Assembly (NCBI GenBank): GCA_020353155.1
Contig: CP070689.1
Location: 1,527,021-1,560,784, forward strand
Direction: 5' to 3'
DNA length: 33,764 nt
Source: Deltaproteobacteria bacterium
GTDB taxonomy: Bacteria > Desulfobacterota > Syntrophobacteria > BM002
Of the stretch, positions 1 through 9,010 are shown one piece after another; position 1 is the first letter of the stretch; every line of letters starts with the position of its first letter. The notes beneath the pieces were generated by a model. The model did no database searches. It was not told the origin of the DNA and worked only from the letters and a program-made list of their open reading frames with translations. Position numbers and translations under genes: made by a program.

Positions 1-21
1 ACGTACGAATACCTCTTTCAT
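1..21 (-). CDS. start of a gene overlapping cooS, probable CooF-like Fe-S protein (partial)
   Basis: On the minus strand the cooS stop TGA overlaps an ATG (shared ATGA, 18-21). The new frame reads M-K-E-V-F-V-R before the window ends. This opening resembles 4Fe-4S ferredoxin-type electron-transfer proteins that often follow cooS (CooF-like, usually opening M-K-x-[IV]-x-V followed by a Cys cluster). The four-base overlap implies translational coupling. Only seven residues are visible, so the family is inferred from context and no cysteine motif can be seen. Confidence 0.5.
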
Positions 22-1934
22 ATCCCCAACCCCTTTCTTCTTTCCTTGATCGCCTCAAGGAGCTTTTCGGCCGCGCTCATTGGATCGGTTTCCACTATAA
101 AGTACCCACCGAAGATGGCTTTCACCTCGTCAGTGAGCACTTTTGCCACCGTTGCCCCGCCTAGAACCGGGGGCACCACGCCAACGTGGGTGGGTAAACC
201 AGCTGCTACCGCCCAGGTACCGATAGCGATGGCCTTCTCGGTGGTAGCCTCGGGAGCGCTGGCCACCACCGGCAATTTGTCCAGATCCACTCCAAGTTTA
301 TTGGCCACCGCAACAGCCACGTCAGCAGCACGGGCGTTATCTACGCAAGAGCCCATGTGGAGAACCAGCGGCAAAGGTCCATTTAGGCCGGCAGCCTCGC
401 CAACTGCCGTAAGAACTGCCTTCAGTCCATCACCCCCGAACTCCTGGGTGGCCTCCGAAGTCAGAAGCCCGTGGCGAGCAAAGGCACCGGCTCCACAACC
501 CGTCGCCAAGAGCAAGACGTTTTCTTTGGCTAGTTTCTTGGCCATGCTCACAAAGCCGCTATCCTGAGAAACCCTCACGTTGTTGCAGCCGGCGAACAGA
601 CACACCCCTTGAATATTGCCGTTGACGATGTTGTCAATCAGAGGCTTCAGCGGGTCGTCCTTATCCACCTTGGCCAGCGCCCCGACAATAGCCTCAGTGG
701 AGAAACCTGCCACCATGGTGCTCTGCTGCGGCGGGATGTTTACCTTTTTGGGATCGCGGCTCTTGAAAGCCTCAATCCCTCGGCGGATGATCTCCTTGGC
801 CGTTTCCCGGGCGTTCTCCTCAGTGAACTCAATGTGATCCGCCCCGGGGATCTTGGCGATTGACATGGTGGTGATAAGCTTTGTGTGATTACATTCGGCC
901 AGCGTTCCCAAACTCGGCATTATGCACTGGTAGTCCACTACCATAGCGTCAACTGCCCCGGTCAGCATTGCCAGTTCCTGAGAGACCGAATGAGTGGCAG
1001 ATGGAATTCCGTGGCGCATAAGCGTTTCATTTCCAGTGCAGCAGATTCCCACCAGGTTTACCCCTTCTGGTGCACCGGCCCTTTTGGCCTCTTCATCTAG
1101 CTCGCTGGCCACTTGCGCGATTACGTCGGAAAGAACTGGATTATGTCCGTGAAGGGCGATGTTTACCCCGTCTGTCTTCAACACCCCAAGGTTGGCCGTG
1201 GATGTAACTGGCTTGGGGGTGCCAAAGAGAATGTCGGCCAGATCCGTACCCATGTGGCAGCCAGCAAAGTCTGCCAGGGCGCACTTTACTCCGCCCATGA
1301 GCAGATTGATTGGATCAGCGTCAACCCCATAGGCGGTTCGGTGCATTAGCTCGGAGATGGCCGAATCAATCCCCGTGGGCACTACTCCGTGCTTAATGAA
1401 GGTCTCGACCCTACCCTGGGTAACATTGGTGGCTGCCCAAGCCACCGGCGTCTCCTTCTCTGAAAAATCTTCCAATGCCACCCGGGCCACGGCTTTTGCT
1501 AGTTCCTCGATGCTCTTGTCATTGGTGGAGATTCCCAATCTGTCGGCAACTCCTTTGAGCTTGGCCTCATCCCTGATGGGATAATCAGGTGCCTTGCCCT
1601 CGGCCGATTTAAGCAGGGTATGGGCAAGGTGCTTGGCATGACCCGAGTGGGCCGCTGTGCCCGCCGCTATAGCTCGACCTAGATTACGAGCCACAATGGT
1701 GTCTCCAGAGGCTCCACAGGCGCCTAGGGTGGCCCCCTCCCCAAAAGGATCAATGCGGCAGGGTCCCTGCATACAATTGCGGCAGCATGTTCCCAGTTCC
1801 CCAAAGCCGCAATGGGGTGCTTGGGCGTTGAAGCGATCCCAAACTGTTTCGAGCTGCTCCTGATCTGCTTTGCGCAACATCAGTTGGCCATCTTCTGTGA
1901 TTGTCCGCTTTTGGAGTTCTTCCCGCATCAACAT
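18..1934 (-). CDS. cooS: anaerobic Ni-Fe carbon monoxide dehydrogenase catalytic subunit
   Basis: Oxidises CO to CO2 (or the reverse) at a Ni-4Fe-5S C-cluster, in the cytoplasm. From the chosen ATG (638 aa) the N-terminal cysteines match the family pattern: C42 and C50 for the inter-subunit D-cluster, then C51, C54, C59 and C73 for the B-cluster. C-cluster ligands are recognisable in order: the His in GCHMGTD, then Cys in GICCTGN, DYQCIMP, FAGCNNV, ATGCGAG and MGSCVDN. The length is typical. A longer frame opens at 1994, but AAGGAAGGAGG lies six bases before the ATG at 1934, so that start is preferred. The next gene overlaps its stop by four bases. Whether it serves CO oxidation or carbon fixation cannot be told, because no acetyl-CoA synthase gene is visible. 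Confidence 0.96.
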   Translation of the reverse strand: MLMREELQKRTITEDGQLMLRKADQEQLETVWDRFNAQAPHCGFGELGTCCRNCMQGPCRIDPFGEGATLGACGASGDTIVARNLGRAIAAGTAAHSGHAKHLAHTLLKSAEGKAPDYPIRDEAKLKGVADRLGISTNDKSIEELAKAVARVALEDFSEKETPVAWAATNVTQGRVETFIKHGVVPTGIDSAISELMHRTAYGVDADPINLLMGGVKCALADFAGCHMGTDLADILFGTPKPVTSTANLGVLKTDGVNIALHGHNPVLSDVIAQVASELDEEAKRAGAPEGVNLVGICCTGNETLMRHGIPSATHSVSQELAMLTGAVDAMVVDYQCIMPSLGTLAECNHTKLITTMSIAKIPGADHIEFTEENARETAKEIIRRGIEAFKSRDPKKVNIPPQQSTMVAGFSTEAIVGALAKVDKDDPLKPLIDNIVNGNIQGVCLFAGCNNVRVSQDSGFVSMAKKLAKENVLLLATGCGAGAFARHGLLTSEATQEFGGDGLKAVLTAVGEAAGLNGPLPLVLHMGSCVDNARAADVAVAVANKLGVDLDKLPVVASAPEATTEKAIAIGTWAVAAGLPTHVGVVPPVLGGATVAKVLTDEVKAIFGGYFIVETDPMSAAEKLLEAIKERRKGLGI

Positions 1935-2432
1935 AGCTCTCCTCCTTCCTTGAAATTTTTGTTCCACAATTCCCTGCCAATAAAGGTTTTTCAACAGGTG
2001 AAGCCATACAGCTGTAATCTGCTGATGATAATGGCGGAGAAGGTCGCTGGCTTCACTTTGCTAAAAAAAATCTCATTAGCCCAAAGTGGCTGTCGTTACA
2101 ACAGGATAGGTTGCCGGTCTTTTGAAATGCTCAGAGCTTTCAACTGATCCTAAATGTTTAAAAACACCACGCCAGAAGATTAGCTCGAAGGGAGAAGTGG
2201 AAAGATGAAGATCAAGACTGAAAACCGTGATCGCTTTCGATTCCTAAGATTAGGATCTTTGGACTGAATTCAGGTTACGAAAAGATCTAGAAAGTTGCAA
2301 GAAAAAAATACCAAAGTAGTAGGACTTCACTCCATTGAGAAAATTTGAATGTTGGATTAATTTTTGGAGAGAAGCTAAAATAGCCACAATAAGGTCAAAC
2401 TCCATGACAACTCCCTTTATGTCTGGCGCATT
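1935..2432. other. intergenic region upstream of cooS and of the transglutaminase gene
   Basis: No convincing gene lies in these 498 bases; short open frames here lack a ribosome site and a recognisable protein. It must hold the divergent promoters of cooS and the lipoprotein gene. The one structured element is an inverted repeat at 2054-2088: arms CACTTTG-CTAA and TTAG-CCCAAAGTG around an A-rich loop, with a two-base bulge. It could be an operator, or a hairpin in the cooS leader. Confidence 0.5.
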
Positions 2433-3968
2433 ATGAGCTTTTTTCTCCACGAGAAATTAAAGGCCTCTTGGATTCGAAGGTTTCAGTACTTCCTGGTTTG
2501 TGGGCTCCTTTTGTTTCTCAGCGGTTGCGCTTGGATGTACTTCCGCAGCGGGGGTGAGCCGCCGCCAGGGCCGATCCTCTATTCTTTGGACGAATGGCCC
2601 TTCGAGGAGTATTGGACGGGAGTTGTGTTCAACGGAGCCAAGATCGGTTTCACCCACCTATCCCTCGCCCCTGCAGAAGATGGGGAGGAGGAGTTTGAAA
2701 TAAGAGCCGAGGCGGCGCTCCATTTTCGTTTTCTCATGTTTGACAAAAAGGTTAATTTCAGGTCCTTCGACAGAGTGGCGCATGATCTTACTCTGCGACA
2801 TTTTGTCTATGATTACGATTTGGACGGCAACAAATTAAAGCTGACTGGAACCCTCACCAATGGCACGCTCAAGGTGGAGATCAAATCAAGAGGCGAGACC
2901 AGGCAAGAGACTGTACTCGTTGAGGGTGAAATTTATCCCGCAAGTGTAATAGGGCTTTATCCTGTCTTTCACGGGCTTGAGCTAGGCCGCCAATATGAGT
3001 ACCAAGTCTATTACGGTGAGACCCAGAGCTTGAGCAAGGTAACCCAGAAAATCCTCGCCTTCGAAGAGAGCGACCTCTTTACCGGTAAAGCCTTTAAGAT
3101 GAAAACCGAACTCCTTGGTCAAAAAGTGACCACTTGGATTGACCTCCACGGCCAACCACAACTCGAAATATCTCACAATGGAATTATTATTTCAGGGTTG
3201 GAAAGTGAGAATGAGGCCAAGAAATACCTGGCCGAGGCCACCATAAATAAGGAAGATGTGCTGCTGGACTACAGCTTGATAAAAACCGATATTCAAATTC
3301 CTGCACCCGAGGAGGTCACTTTCATGGAAGTGGCTTTATCCGGGATTGACCGGGAACTGAGCCTGCCCTCGGACGAGATCCAGCAGTGTGATCGGAGAGA
3401 CAAGAAAATAATCTGCCGGATCCGCACCGCAGAAATGGACGAGGGCAGGCAGGCTCACATGGAAAAACTTCCAGCAGATCACCTGCATCTTTTGCCTTCC
3501 CAGACAGTCCCAAGCAATAATGAGCTAATTAAAAAAACCGCGGTCGAGATAACGGGTGAGGTGACTGATCCACTGGAAAAGGTTCTACTGCTTATGAAAT
3601 GGATGGAGAAGAACATAGAGCAAGAGCCTGTGGATGTATTCACTGCTCTGGATGTGCTTTCCCGCAAAAAGGCCGAATGTCAGGGACATACGTACCTTTA
3701 CGCAGCTTTTGCTCGCTCTTTGGAAATTCCCACTCGGGTGGTTAACGGCATTGTCTATGCTGAAGAGTATGGCGGGTTTCTCTACCATACCTGGGCGGAG
3801 AGTCTTTTGAACGGCCGCTGGCTTACAGTGGATCCGACTCTTGGGCAGCTTCCTGTCGATGGAACTCACATCAAACTGGTTGAAGGGGAGACCTCTCTCG
3901 ACTTGATGCCCCTGGCCGACTTCGTAGGGCGTCTGCAGGTGCAGATTATCTCAGTGGAGACATTTTGA
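2433..3968 (+). CDS. transglutaminase-like lipoprotein
   Basis: 511 aa. The N-terminus has basic residues, a hydrophobic stretch (about 18-30) and a lipobox L-S-G-C with C32 as the lipidated cysteine. About 330 residues of beta-rich sequence follow. The C-terminal part (about 380-495) is a transglutaminase-core domain: Cys in A-E-C-Q-G-H, His in L-Y-H-T-W-A-E, and Asp in T-V-D-P-T give the Cys-His-Asp triad of the superfamily. Bacterial members are usually cysteine proteases or of unknown function, so the substrate is unknown. No clear ribosome site precedes the ATG; the start was chosen because it gives a complete lipoprotein signal. The gene converges on the small minus-strand gene at 4013. 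Confidence 0.85.
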   Translation: MSFFLHEKLKASWIRRFQYFLVCGLLLFLSGCAWMYFRSGGEPPPGPILYSLDEWPFEEYWTGVVFNGAKIGFTHLSLAPAEDGEEEFEIRAEAALHFRFLMFDKKVNFRSFDRVAHDLTLRHFVYDYDLDGNKLKLTGTLTNGTLKVEIKSRGETRQETVLVEGEIYPASVIGLYPVFHGLELGRQYEYQVYYGETQSLSKVTQKILAFEESDLFTGKAFKMKTELLGQKVTTWIDLHGQPQLEISHNGIIISGLESENEAKKYLAEATINKEDVLLDYSLIKTDIQIPAPEEVTFMEVALSGIDRELSLPSDEIQQCDRRDKKIICRIRTAEMDEGRQAHMEKLPADHLHLLPSQTVPSNNELIKKTAVEITGEVTDPLEKVLLLMKWMEKNIEQEPVDVFTALDVLSRKKAECQGHTYLYAAFARSLEIPTRVVNGIVYAEEYGGFLYHTWAESLLNGRWLTVDPTLGQLPVDGTHIKLVEGETSLDLMPLADFVGRLQVQIISVETF

Positions 3969-4012
3969 AGCCTGACTTCCTCAGCTTCTACGGAGAGAGT
4001 CAATTATCCAGG

Positions 4013-4210
4013 CTAGAGATTATCTTTTAAATAGTTTATTAATTCCTCCACTCGTTCCTTGCTCAGCTTTTTAGAGAAAGAAAAAAGAGGCATGCATTCC
4101 CCTTCTTCTCCATCGTCAAAGCAGTCTCCTATGCTAAACATGTAAGAGTCTCCCTCTTTGTTTAGTAGCAAAAAACCATCTTTTTGTAAGGTCTCCCCGA
4201 ATTTATACAT
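4013..4210 (-). CDS. small hypothetical protein
   Basis: 65 aa, acidic in the middle (D-D-G-E-E-G-E) with a Lys/Glu-rich predicted helix at the C-terminus. I do not recognise a family. The frame extends to a GTG at 4225, but GGGAGG sits about seven bases before the ATG at 4210, so that start is preferred. It lies alone between two convergent or unrelated genes. A real gene is likely because of the ribosome site and non-random composition. Confidence 0.55.
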   Translation of the reverse strand: MYKFGETLQKDGFLLLNKEGDSYMFSIGDCFDDGEEGECMPLFSFSKKLSKERVEELINYLKDNL

Positions 4211-4284
4211 ATTTTTGCCTCCCACCTTAGATCACTACTCTGGGTAATTAATTCACTCCCAAACAAAAGGTTGGTCATCCTCAT

Positions 4285-4311
4285 TGGAGTACTGGAGTAG
4301 TGGAGTACTGG
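4285..4311. repeat. degenerate GGAGTACTGGAGTAGT-type repeat
   Basis: Three imperfect tandem units of TGGAGTAnTGG / TGGAGTAGT in 27 bases, just beyond the end of the sugar dehydrogenase gene. This is one of several different low-complexity repeat families found in the gaps of this window. Confidence 0.5.
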
Positions 4312-4417
4312 CGCAGTGTGAAAGATATCGTCACTATCTGGTGCAGAAGAATTCGGCTATATGCTTAGCTTACGGAAAGGCGAAAAAAGATTCAAGACAA
4401 ATCTGGCTACACTCCTA

Positions 4418-5701
4418 CTACTCTTGTGAGCCTTGGGCCACAGTGGCAACGAAGCAACCGACAGCCCCACCACCTCCTCCTCCACCGGAGGAGCCAGATG
4501 CTGAATTCGTGGTGGTAGAGGATTCTACCACTTGATAGATTGCCCCATCAGTAGCGGAACGATGGGCAAAGTATATCTCTCCGGACTCGTCTTCACCAAA
4601 GGTGCTTATCAAAAAATTTGTGTCCGACAAGACTGTGGTTTTCCAGCCACCTAGGCCGTCCTCTTGCGAACCCCAGATTAGCCCAGTGCAAAAGTCGCCG
4701 TAGAGGTATAGTCCATTGAGATTAGGGTTTTTGCTTCCCCGGTAACGGTAGCCCCCGGTAACCGAGCAGCCTACATTATGATCGTATACCAATATCGGTA
4801 ATGTGAGGGTGCCATTGTTGCAGTTACTTGCTGGATTGAAGCAGCTGTTGCCTTCCATTAACCGCCAGCCGTAATTCTCTCCTCCTGTGCTGTTGGCCGG
4901 CTGGAAATTCACTTCCTCATAGCTGTTCTGGCCAACGTCAGCTACAAACATATCTCCGGTCAACCTGTCGAAGCTGAAGCGCCAGGGGTTCCTCAAGCCA
5001 AAGGACCAGATTTCTTCGCGGGCACCTACAAATCCAACAAAGGGATTATCTGGTGGGACAGTAAAAGGAAAACCGGAGTCTACATCGATACGAAGTATTT
5101 TTCCCAAGAGTGTTCCCAGGTCCTGCCCATTGTTTTGCGGGTCCCCACCAGAGCCACCGTCTCCTATGCCGATATAGAGGTACCCGTCAGGCCCAAACTG
5201 CAACTGGCCGCCATTGTGGTTGCTAAAGGGCTGGGGGATTGTGAGTAAAATAACACCTGAGGTTGGATCAGCCCGGTCGGGATCTGAGGAGACAGAGTAG
5301 CGGGCAATTACGCTGGCCCCGGCAACGTCTGTGTAGCTCACGTAAAAGAACCCGTTAGCCACATAGTTTGGATGAAAAGCTGCGCCTAGCAATCCTCGCT
5401 CTCCCCCAGAAGAAACTAGAGAGGTAATATCCAGAAAGGGAGGGGCGAGAATCTGCAAGCCGTTAAAGATTACAATCCTTCCACCCTGAAGGACGATGAA
5501 GAGCCTGCCCAAACCATCACCTGCATGGGTTATGTCCACCGGATTGGAAAGTCCAGTGACTACCGCCTTAGCTCTAATGGTTACAGCCCCCCACGAAGCT
5601 GCACCAGAAGAAAATAGCAGCCCACAAAACAAAGCAGTCAAGGTTGCTGATCTCACCAATTTTCTAGGTGTAAATCGAATACCCAAAGCGCCAAGTTTCA
5701 T
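4418..5701 (-). CDS. secreted PQQ-dependent sugar dehydrogenase-like beta-propeller (GSDH family)
   Basis: 427 aa. A signal peptide (residues about 15-38, ending A-A-S-W-G-A) precedes a soluble glucose/sorbosone dehydrogenase propeller. Family signatures are clear: H-N-G-G-Q-L-Q-F-G-P-D-G-Y-L-Y, G-D-G-G-S-G-G-D-P, L-L-G-K-I-L-R-I-D, and E-I-W-S-F-G-L-R-N-P-W-R. Family enzymes oxidise sugars with PQQ outside the cytoplasm; the actual substrate is unknown. The C-terminus is odd: a seven-glycine run and then G-C-F-V-A-T-V-A-Q-G-S-Q-E, which resembles the start of the CFI-box C-terminal sorting domain (C-F-I-A-T-A-A-Y-G-S) but stops at once, followed by two stop codons. Confidence 0.88.
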   Translation of the reverse strand: MKLGALGIRFTPRKLVRSATLTALFCGLLFSSGAASWGAVTIRAKAVVTGLSNPVDITHAGDGLGRLFIVLQGGRIVIFNGLQILAPPFLDITSLVSSGGERGLLGAAFHPNYVANGFFYVSYTDVAGASVIARYSVSSDPDRADPTSGVILLTIPQPFSNHNGGQLQFGPDGYLYIGIGDGGSGGDPQNNGQDLGTLLGKILRIDVDSGFPFTVPPDNPFVGFVGAREEIWSFGLRNPWRFSFDRLTGDMFVADVGQNSYEEVNFQPANSTGGENYGWRLMEGNSCFNPASNCNNGTLTLPILVYDHNVGCSVTGGYRYRGSKNPNLNGLYLYGDFCTGLIWGSQEDGLGGWKTTVLSDTNFLISTFGEDESGEIYFAHRSATDGAIYQVVESSTTTNSASGSSGGGGGGGAVGCFVATVAQGSQE

Positions 5702-5902
5702 TTCTTTGCCTACCGAACAACTAGGAAATTTCTCAAAAAGATAGGGATTTTGAAAGGTAAAGTCAACAGGAGTATTGGATTTCCGCTCCCGCTGTAATGA
5801 GGCTGAATCCGCCTCTCATCTCATTTTGCCTCTATGCTGGCGCAAACCAAACGGGGCAAAACTCGAGTACTGATTTACTCCAGGTTGAATCAAAATTGGT
5901 AT

Positions 5903-6787
5903 TTAAGGCGATTTTAGTTCGGAGAGGAAACTGTGGAAGGCTTTGGAGGAGAAATACACTACTTTTGTTTCGGGTCCAATGGATATTTCATCTGCTTCTG
6001 CTAATTGGTATTCCTCATGGGGAGTTATCTTTGTGTCATTTAAAAATGTACCATTTGTAGATCCGATATCAATGAGACTACATCTTTTTTCTTTGTGGTT
6101 CAACAGTAGATAAGCATGTCTTCTTGATACCAATTTATTGTAAATGACAATGTCATTATCGGGAGAACGTCCAATGGTGATCATATTAGGTTCGGTAATA
6201 TCTTTTCTCTTGGCAATTTCTATTACTCTGGCAGCCAGTACTGCAGTTCTTACTGTGCCATTTTGTAGTTGTTGCAACATATGCTCATCTTCAACTACGT
6301 CGGTCAGAAATTGAAACATTACATTTTTGTCTAAAAACCGCTCCGACTTTTCGACGAGAAAACCGTTTGGGAAAGCGGTAAAAAATTCAGGCCATGCCAA
6401 ATCTTCAAAAGTAGTTAGATAATAGGCGAGCTTCTTGTATCTCGCCTTTCCCGCCACCTCCGCAACTACCACCGGTTCAAATTGTTTAAGATTCTTAATA
6501 AACTCTACACCAATACCCTCATTTTCTTCTTCGATTCTGGTAATGACCGCGGATCCCTGCAAACCAACTATTTTATCTTGACCGGTGAAATCGGGCGGAA
6601 GGAAAAAGGTGAAAACTGCGGGGTCACCGGCTTGGAGAAAGCGCCAGTGTTTGGTCCTAATGAAGGCCCCCTTTTGGCTCAGATTGGCAGTCTTTCCGTC
6701 CAGGGTTAAATCTATCCCCTGCTTGAGAAATTTCACCTGAAAGATCTGCCGTATCCTGGGGTTTTTCCTTTGGTCGTAAGGTCTCAT
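5903..6787 (-). CDS. PilZ-FHA fusion protein
   Basis: 294 aa, cytoplasmic. A PilZ domain (about residues 5-100) carries R-K-N-P-R (7-11) and N-L-S-Q-K-G (35-40), resembling the two c-di-GMP-binding motifs RxxxR and [DN]xSxxG. A middle segment (about 105-195) has no recognised domain. A C-terminal FHA domain (about 201-285) has G-R-S, S-R-R-H and G-S-T-N-G-T-F-L-N, the phosphothreonine-binding core. It may connect c-di-GMP level with Ser/Thr phosphorylation. It starts 27 bases after the upstream PilZ gene and is the last gene of the 7571-5903 operon, which has a sigma-54-type promoter at 7638-7654. Confidence 0.88.
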   Translation of the reverse strand: MRPYDQRKNPRIRQIFQVKFLKQGIDLTLDGKTANLSQKGAFIRTKHWRFLQAGDPAVFTFFLPPDFTGQDKIVGLQGSAVITRIEEENEGIGVEFIKNLKQFEPVVVAEVAGKARYKKLAYYLTTFEDLAWPEFFTAFPNGFLVEKSERFLDKNVMFQFLTDVVEDEHMLQQLQNGTVRTAVLAARVIEIAKRKDITEPNMITIGRSPDNDIVIYNKLVSRRHAYLLLNHKEKRCSLIDIGSTNGTFLNDTKITPHEEYQLAEADEISIGPETKVVYFSSKAFHSFLSELKSP

Positions 6788-6814
6788 AGCTTCTAGAAAG
6801 GTCGTTTTTCAGAT

Positions 6815-7288
6815 CTAAAGGGCGAGCAAATAATCCTGTTGCAGATCTTCCAGAAACATCACCGCAACTTGTTTGTCTTTGTTGCTCACCCTTTTGATCA
6901 TACCTGAAACCTTAATAACAATCTCATCGTTTTCTTTGGAGGCTCTCGGTCGCGAGTATATTTCCAACTCCACTGCCTGGTTTACAGAAAAATCAGACCA
7001 CCTATCGGGCATTATTAGAGCACCGACACCGCTTACATTGATTATCTTGCCCTGTAGTCTGGTTCCTTTCTTGTCAGTGATAACTGCAACTCTAAAAGGT
7101 TTTCTCAACCGGATGTATTTTCTTTTCTCATTCAGATACAGACCGCACTTCTCACAAGTCTCTTTAACTTCAGCTACTTCTAAAGAACTGAGCAAATGGG
7201 GGATCAAATATGCTCTATCTACTAAAGATGTTTGTGGACACTCGTCCTCTGCATAAAAGGGACACCTTTCCCAATATGCATCATCCAT
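6815..7288 (-). CDS. PilZ domain protein with N-terminal cysteine motif
   Basis: 157 aa. The first 50 residues hold C9, C17, C45 and C48, a possible metal site. The PilZ domain follows (about 55-150), with R-K-Y-I-R (56-60) and N-V-S-G-V-G (84-89) in the places of the c-di-GMP motifs; the second lacks the canonical spacing residues, so binding is likely but not certain. GAGGG lies seven bases before the ATG and overlaps the stop of an upstream reading frame. Middle gene of a minus-strand operon ending with the PilZ-FHA protein. Confidence 0.82.
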   Translation of the reverse strand: MDDAYWERCPFYAEDECPQTSLVDRAYLIPHLLSSLEVAEVKETCEKCGLYLNEKRKYIRLRKPFRVAVITDKKGTRLQGKIINVSGVGALIMPDRWSDFSVNQAVELEIYSRPRASKENDEIVIKVSGMIKRVSNKDKQVAVMFLEDLQQDYLLAL

Positions 7289-7376
7289 GAATTTCCCTCA
7301 ACTAAAGGAGCACTTGACACAGCCCCCATCCTTACCGACAAGTATAGTGCTGGGAGTCCACACCTTTCTGGGCGGC

Positions 7377-7571
7377 TCAGTCCATGCCGCGGTAACTGGG
7401 AGTGCGCTGCAGTCCTGGCATGGTGTAGTAACCGGGGGTTTCTCTGTAAAGTGTGAGATGGGGTGACCTTTCTTGATAAGTTTTGAGCTTCTCACACGAA
7501 TCTGCACATTCATTCTTATTCTTCTTGAGTCTCTCACACGTTATGCATGGGCTCCTTTCCTCTTCAACCAT
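7377..7571 (-). CDS. small cysteine-rich protein
   Basis: 64 aa. The N-terminal half reads S-P-C-I-T-C-E-R followed by N-E-C-A-D-S-C-E-K-L, a four-cysteine pattern I have seen in small uncharacterised proteins of anaerobic bacteria; it probably binds metal. ACAGGAGG lies six bases before the ATG. After about residue 40 the frame loses obvious character, while the next frame (down to 7298) continues with C-Q-D-C and C-V-K-C and ends nine bases before the PilZ gene. A frameshift near the five-G run at 7434-7438 is possible. First gene of the PilZ operon. Confidence 0.6.
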   Translation of the reverse strand: MVEEERSPCITCERLKKNKNECADSCEKLKTYQERSPHLTLYRETPGYYTMPGLQRTPSYRGMD

Positions 7572-7637
7572 GGAATACCTCCTGTCTCCTGGCTGTTAAT
7601 TACAAAGGACTCATGCAACAAGGCTGAAGACTCAATA

Positions 7638-7654
7638 CACAAGGATCGTGCCAA
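7638..7654 (-). promoter_or_regulatory. sigma-54-type promoter of the PilZ operon
   Basis: The minus strand reads TTGGCACGATCCTTGTG. It matches TTGGCACG-N4-TTGC except that the -12 GC is GT. It ends 67 bases before the ATG at 7571, a normal distance, in a gap of 231 bases without a gene. Confidence 0.6.
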
Positions 7655-7802
7655 ATTCAGTTATTTGAAAAAATAGTGTTATTTCTTATGTTTAGTTGCG
7701 ATCGCGTATGAGGGGCAATTCGTCGTATTGTGAAATTAAGGTTATAAAAATGGAAAGAAAATACCACTTTGAATCAGGCTGATCAGGTTGGATTCTGTTC
7801 GC

Positions 7803-8756
7803 CTATTTCCCATCTCCCTCGGCTATCTGGTAAAAATCCACCAAACGATTTCTCCTGGTATTGAGAATATAGTGAAAGGGATTCACATATCTTTTCTTAA
7901 CCCTGACGGAGTAGTGAAGATGGGTCCCCGAGGACCGACCGCTGTTGCCCATAAAACCTATTACTTCTCCCCGCTTTACTTTCTGCCCCCGTTCGACACT
8001 GTATCCGGAAAGATGGCCATAGGTGGTGGTTACTCCTCTGCCGTGGTCAACCCGGAGGTATCTGCCCAGGTATCTATGCTTACCCCTTCTGTAAACGACA
8101 CCGTCTGCGGGGGCAACAATTGGCGTACCCTTATTACCGCATATGTCTAAGCCGTTGTGAAACTCCTTCAATCCAGTAAAAGGGCTACGCCGCCAGCCAA
8201 AACCGGAAGAGAACCAATAGGAATTGCTTTTCACTGGTAGTATACTGGGAGTGCTGTCCAGTTCCTGTCTTTGGTTCCACATGGCCTCCAAAAGTTCATG
8301 AAAATCTGCTTGGAGGTCCTTGGCTCGAGCTACTATTTCAGTGGCTTGCTCTTTCTCGGTTGACCTTGGGCTACTTAAGCTTATGGCATCGTTGAGTGCT
8401 ACGGTAGAAAGATCCGCTGAGGGCTCACCCCCCTGTCCCAGGCTACTTTCCTCCTTTTGATCACCATCCACTCCCAAAAATCCGCGGATTACGCTTTCAT
8501 CTTTCTGGATCTGGTGAATTGTATCCCGCAAGGTGTCGAGATCTTTTACCTCGTGGTGGAGATTGGCATTTTGCCTGCGTAATTCAGTGGAATTACGATA
8601 AAGGCGGTGTCCCCAATAACCTCCCACGACTAATAGCAGCAATGAAACTACCAGAAGACCTAGGCAAAGATATAAATAGATTTGGGGGACGGAGAAGGTT
8701 CGAGGACCACTGTTACCAGAAGGCATCCACATTACTGTAAGTGTTTTTTTCTTCAT
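7803..8756 (-). CDS. M23 family metallopeptidase (LytM-like), membrane-anchored
   Basis: 317 aa. A single membrane segment (about 25-47) is followed by a periplasmic coiled-coil stretch (about 55-90) and a C-terminal M23 domain (about 185-300). Zinc ligands and catalytic residues are visible: H200 and D204 in H-N-G-L-D, the T-Y-G-H-L-S motif, and H279/H281 in T-H-L-H-Y. Such enzymes cut peptidoglycan cross-links or regulate amidases. The conserved residues are intact, so it should be active. It is monocistronic, and a well-matched sigma-54 promoter lies about 255 bases upstream (9011-9027), giving a long leader. Confidence 0.9.
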   Translation of the reverse strand: MKKKTLTVMWMPSGNSGPRTFSVPQIYLYLCLGLLVVSLLLLVVGGYWGHRLYRNSTELRRQNANLHHEVKDLDTLRDTIHQIQKDESVIRGFLGVDGDQKEESSLGQGGEPSADLSTVALNDAISLSSPRSTEKEQATEIVARAKDLQADFHELLEAMWNQRQELDSTPSILPVKSNSYWFSSGFGWRRSPFTGLKEFHNGLDICGNKGTPIVAPADGVVYRRGKHRYLGRYLRVDHGRGVTTTYGHLSGYSVERGQKVKRGEVIGFMGNSGRSSGTHLHYSVRVKKRYVNPFHYILNTRRNRLVDFYQIAEGDGK

Positions 8757-9010
8757 CCCAACACCTGCCCCTTGGAAATTGATGCCGACCTTGCAGCACT
8801 GATATGTTCTTGCGAGCTTGTCCCTCTAGTTTGCTGTGCCATTTATTCTATGATGTATCAAAAACCATACCCCAGGCCCTCTAGTTTCCCAAGCAACCAG
8901 AGTGCTAGAGCCAGTGGCTTATTTGGCTTTTAGCCAGTAAAAACGAGGTCAATAAAAAGCACAAACCTAGCTTCGCAGGTGGTGAATGCCAAACTCACTC
9001 AGATAGTTAG

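Noticed and set aside
46..567. Long plus-strand open frames opposite cooS and other genes
   Set aside because: They are shadows of strongly supported genes on the other strand, with no ribosome sites or domains.
2250..2450. 66-codon minus-strand open frame upstream of cooS
   Set aside because: No ribosome site, no recognisable composition, and it overlaps the start of the lipoprotein gene.
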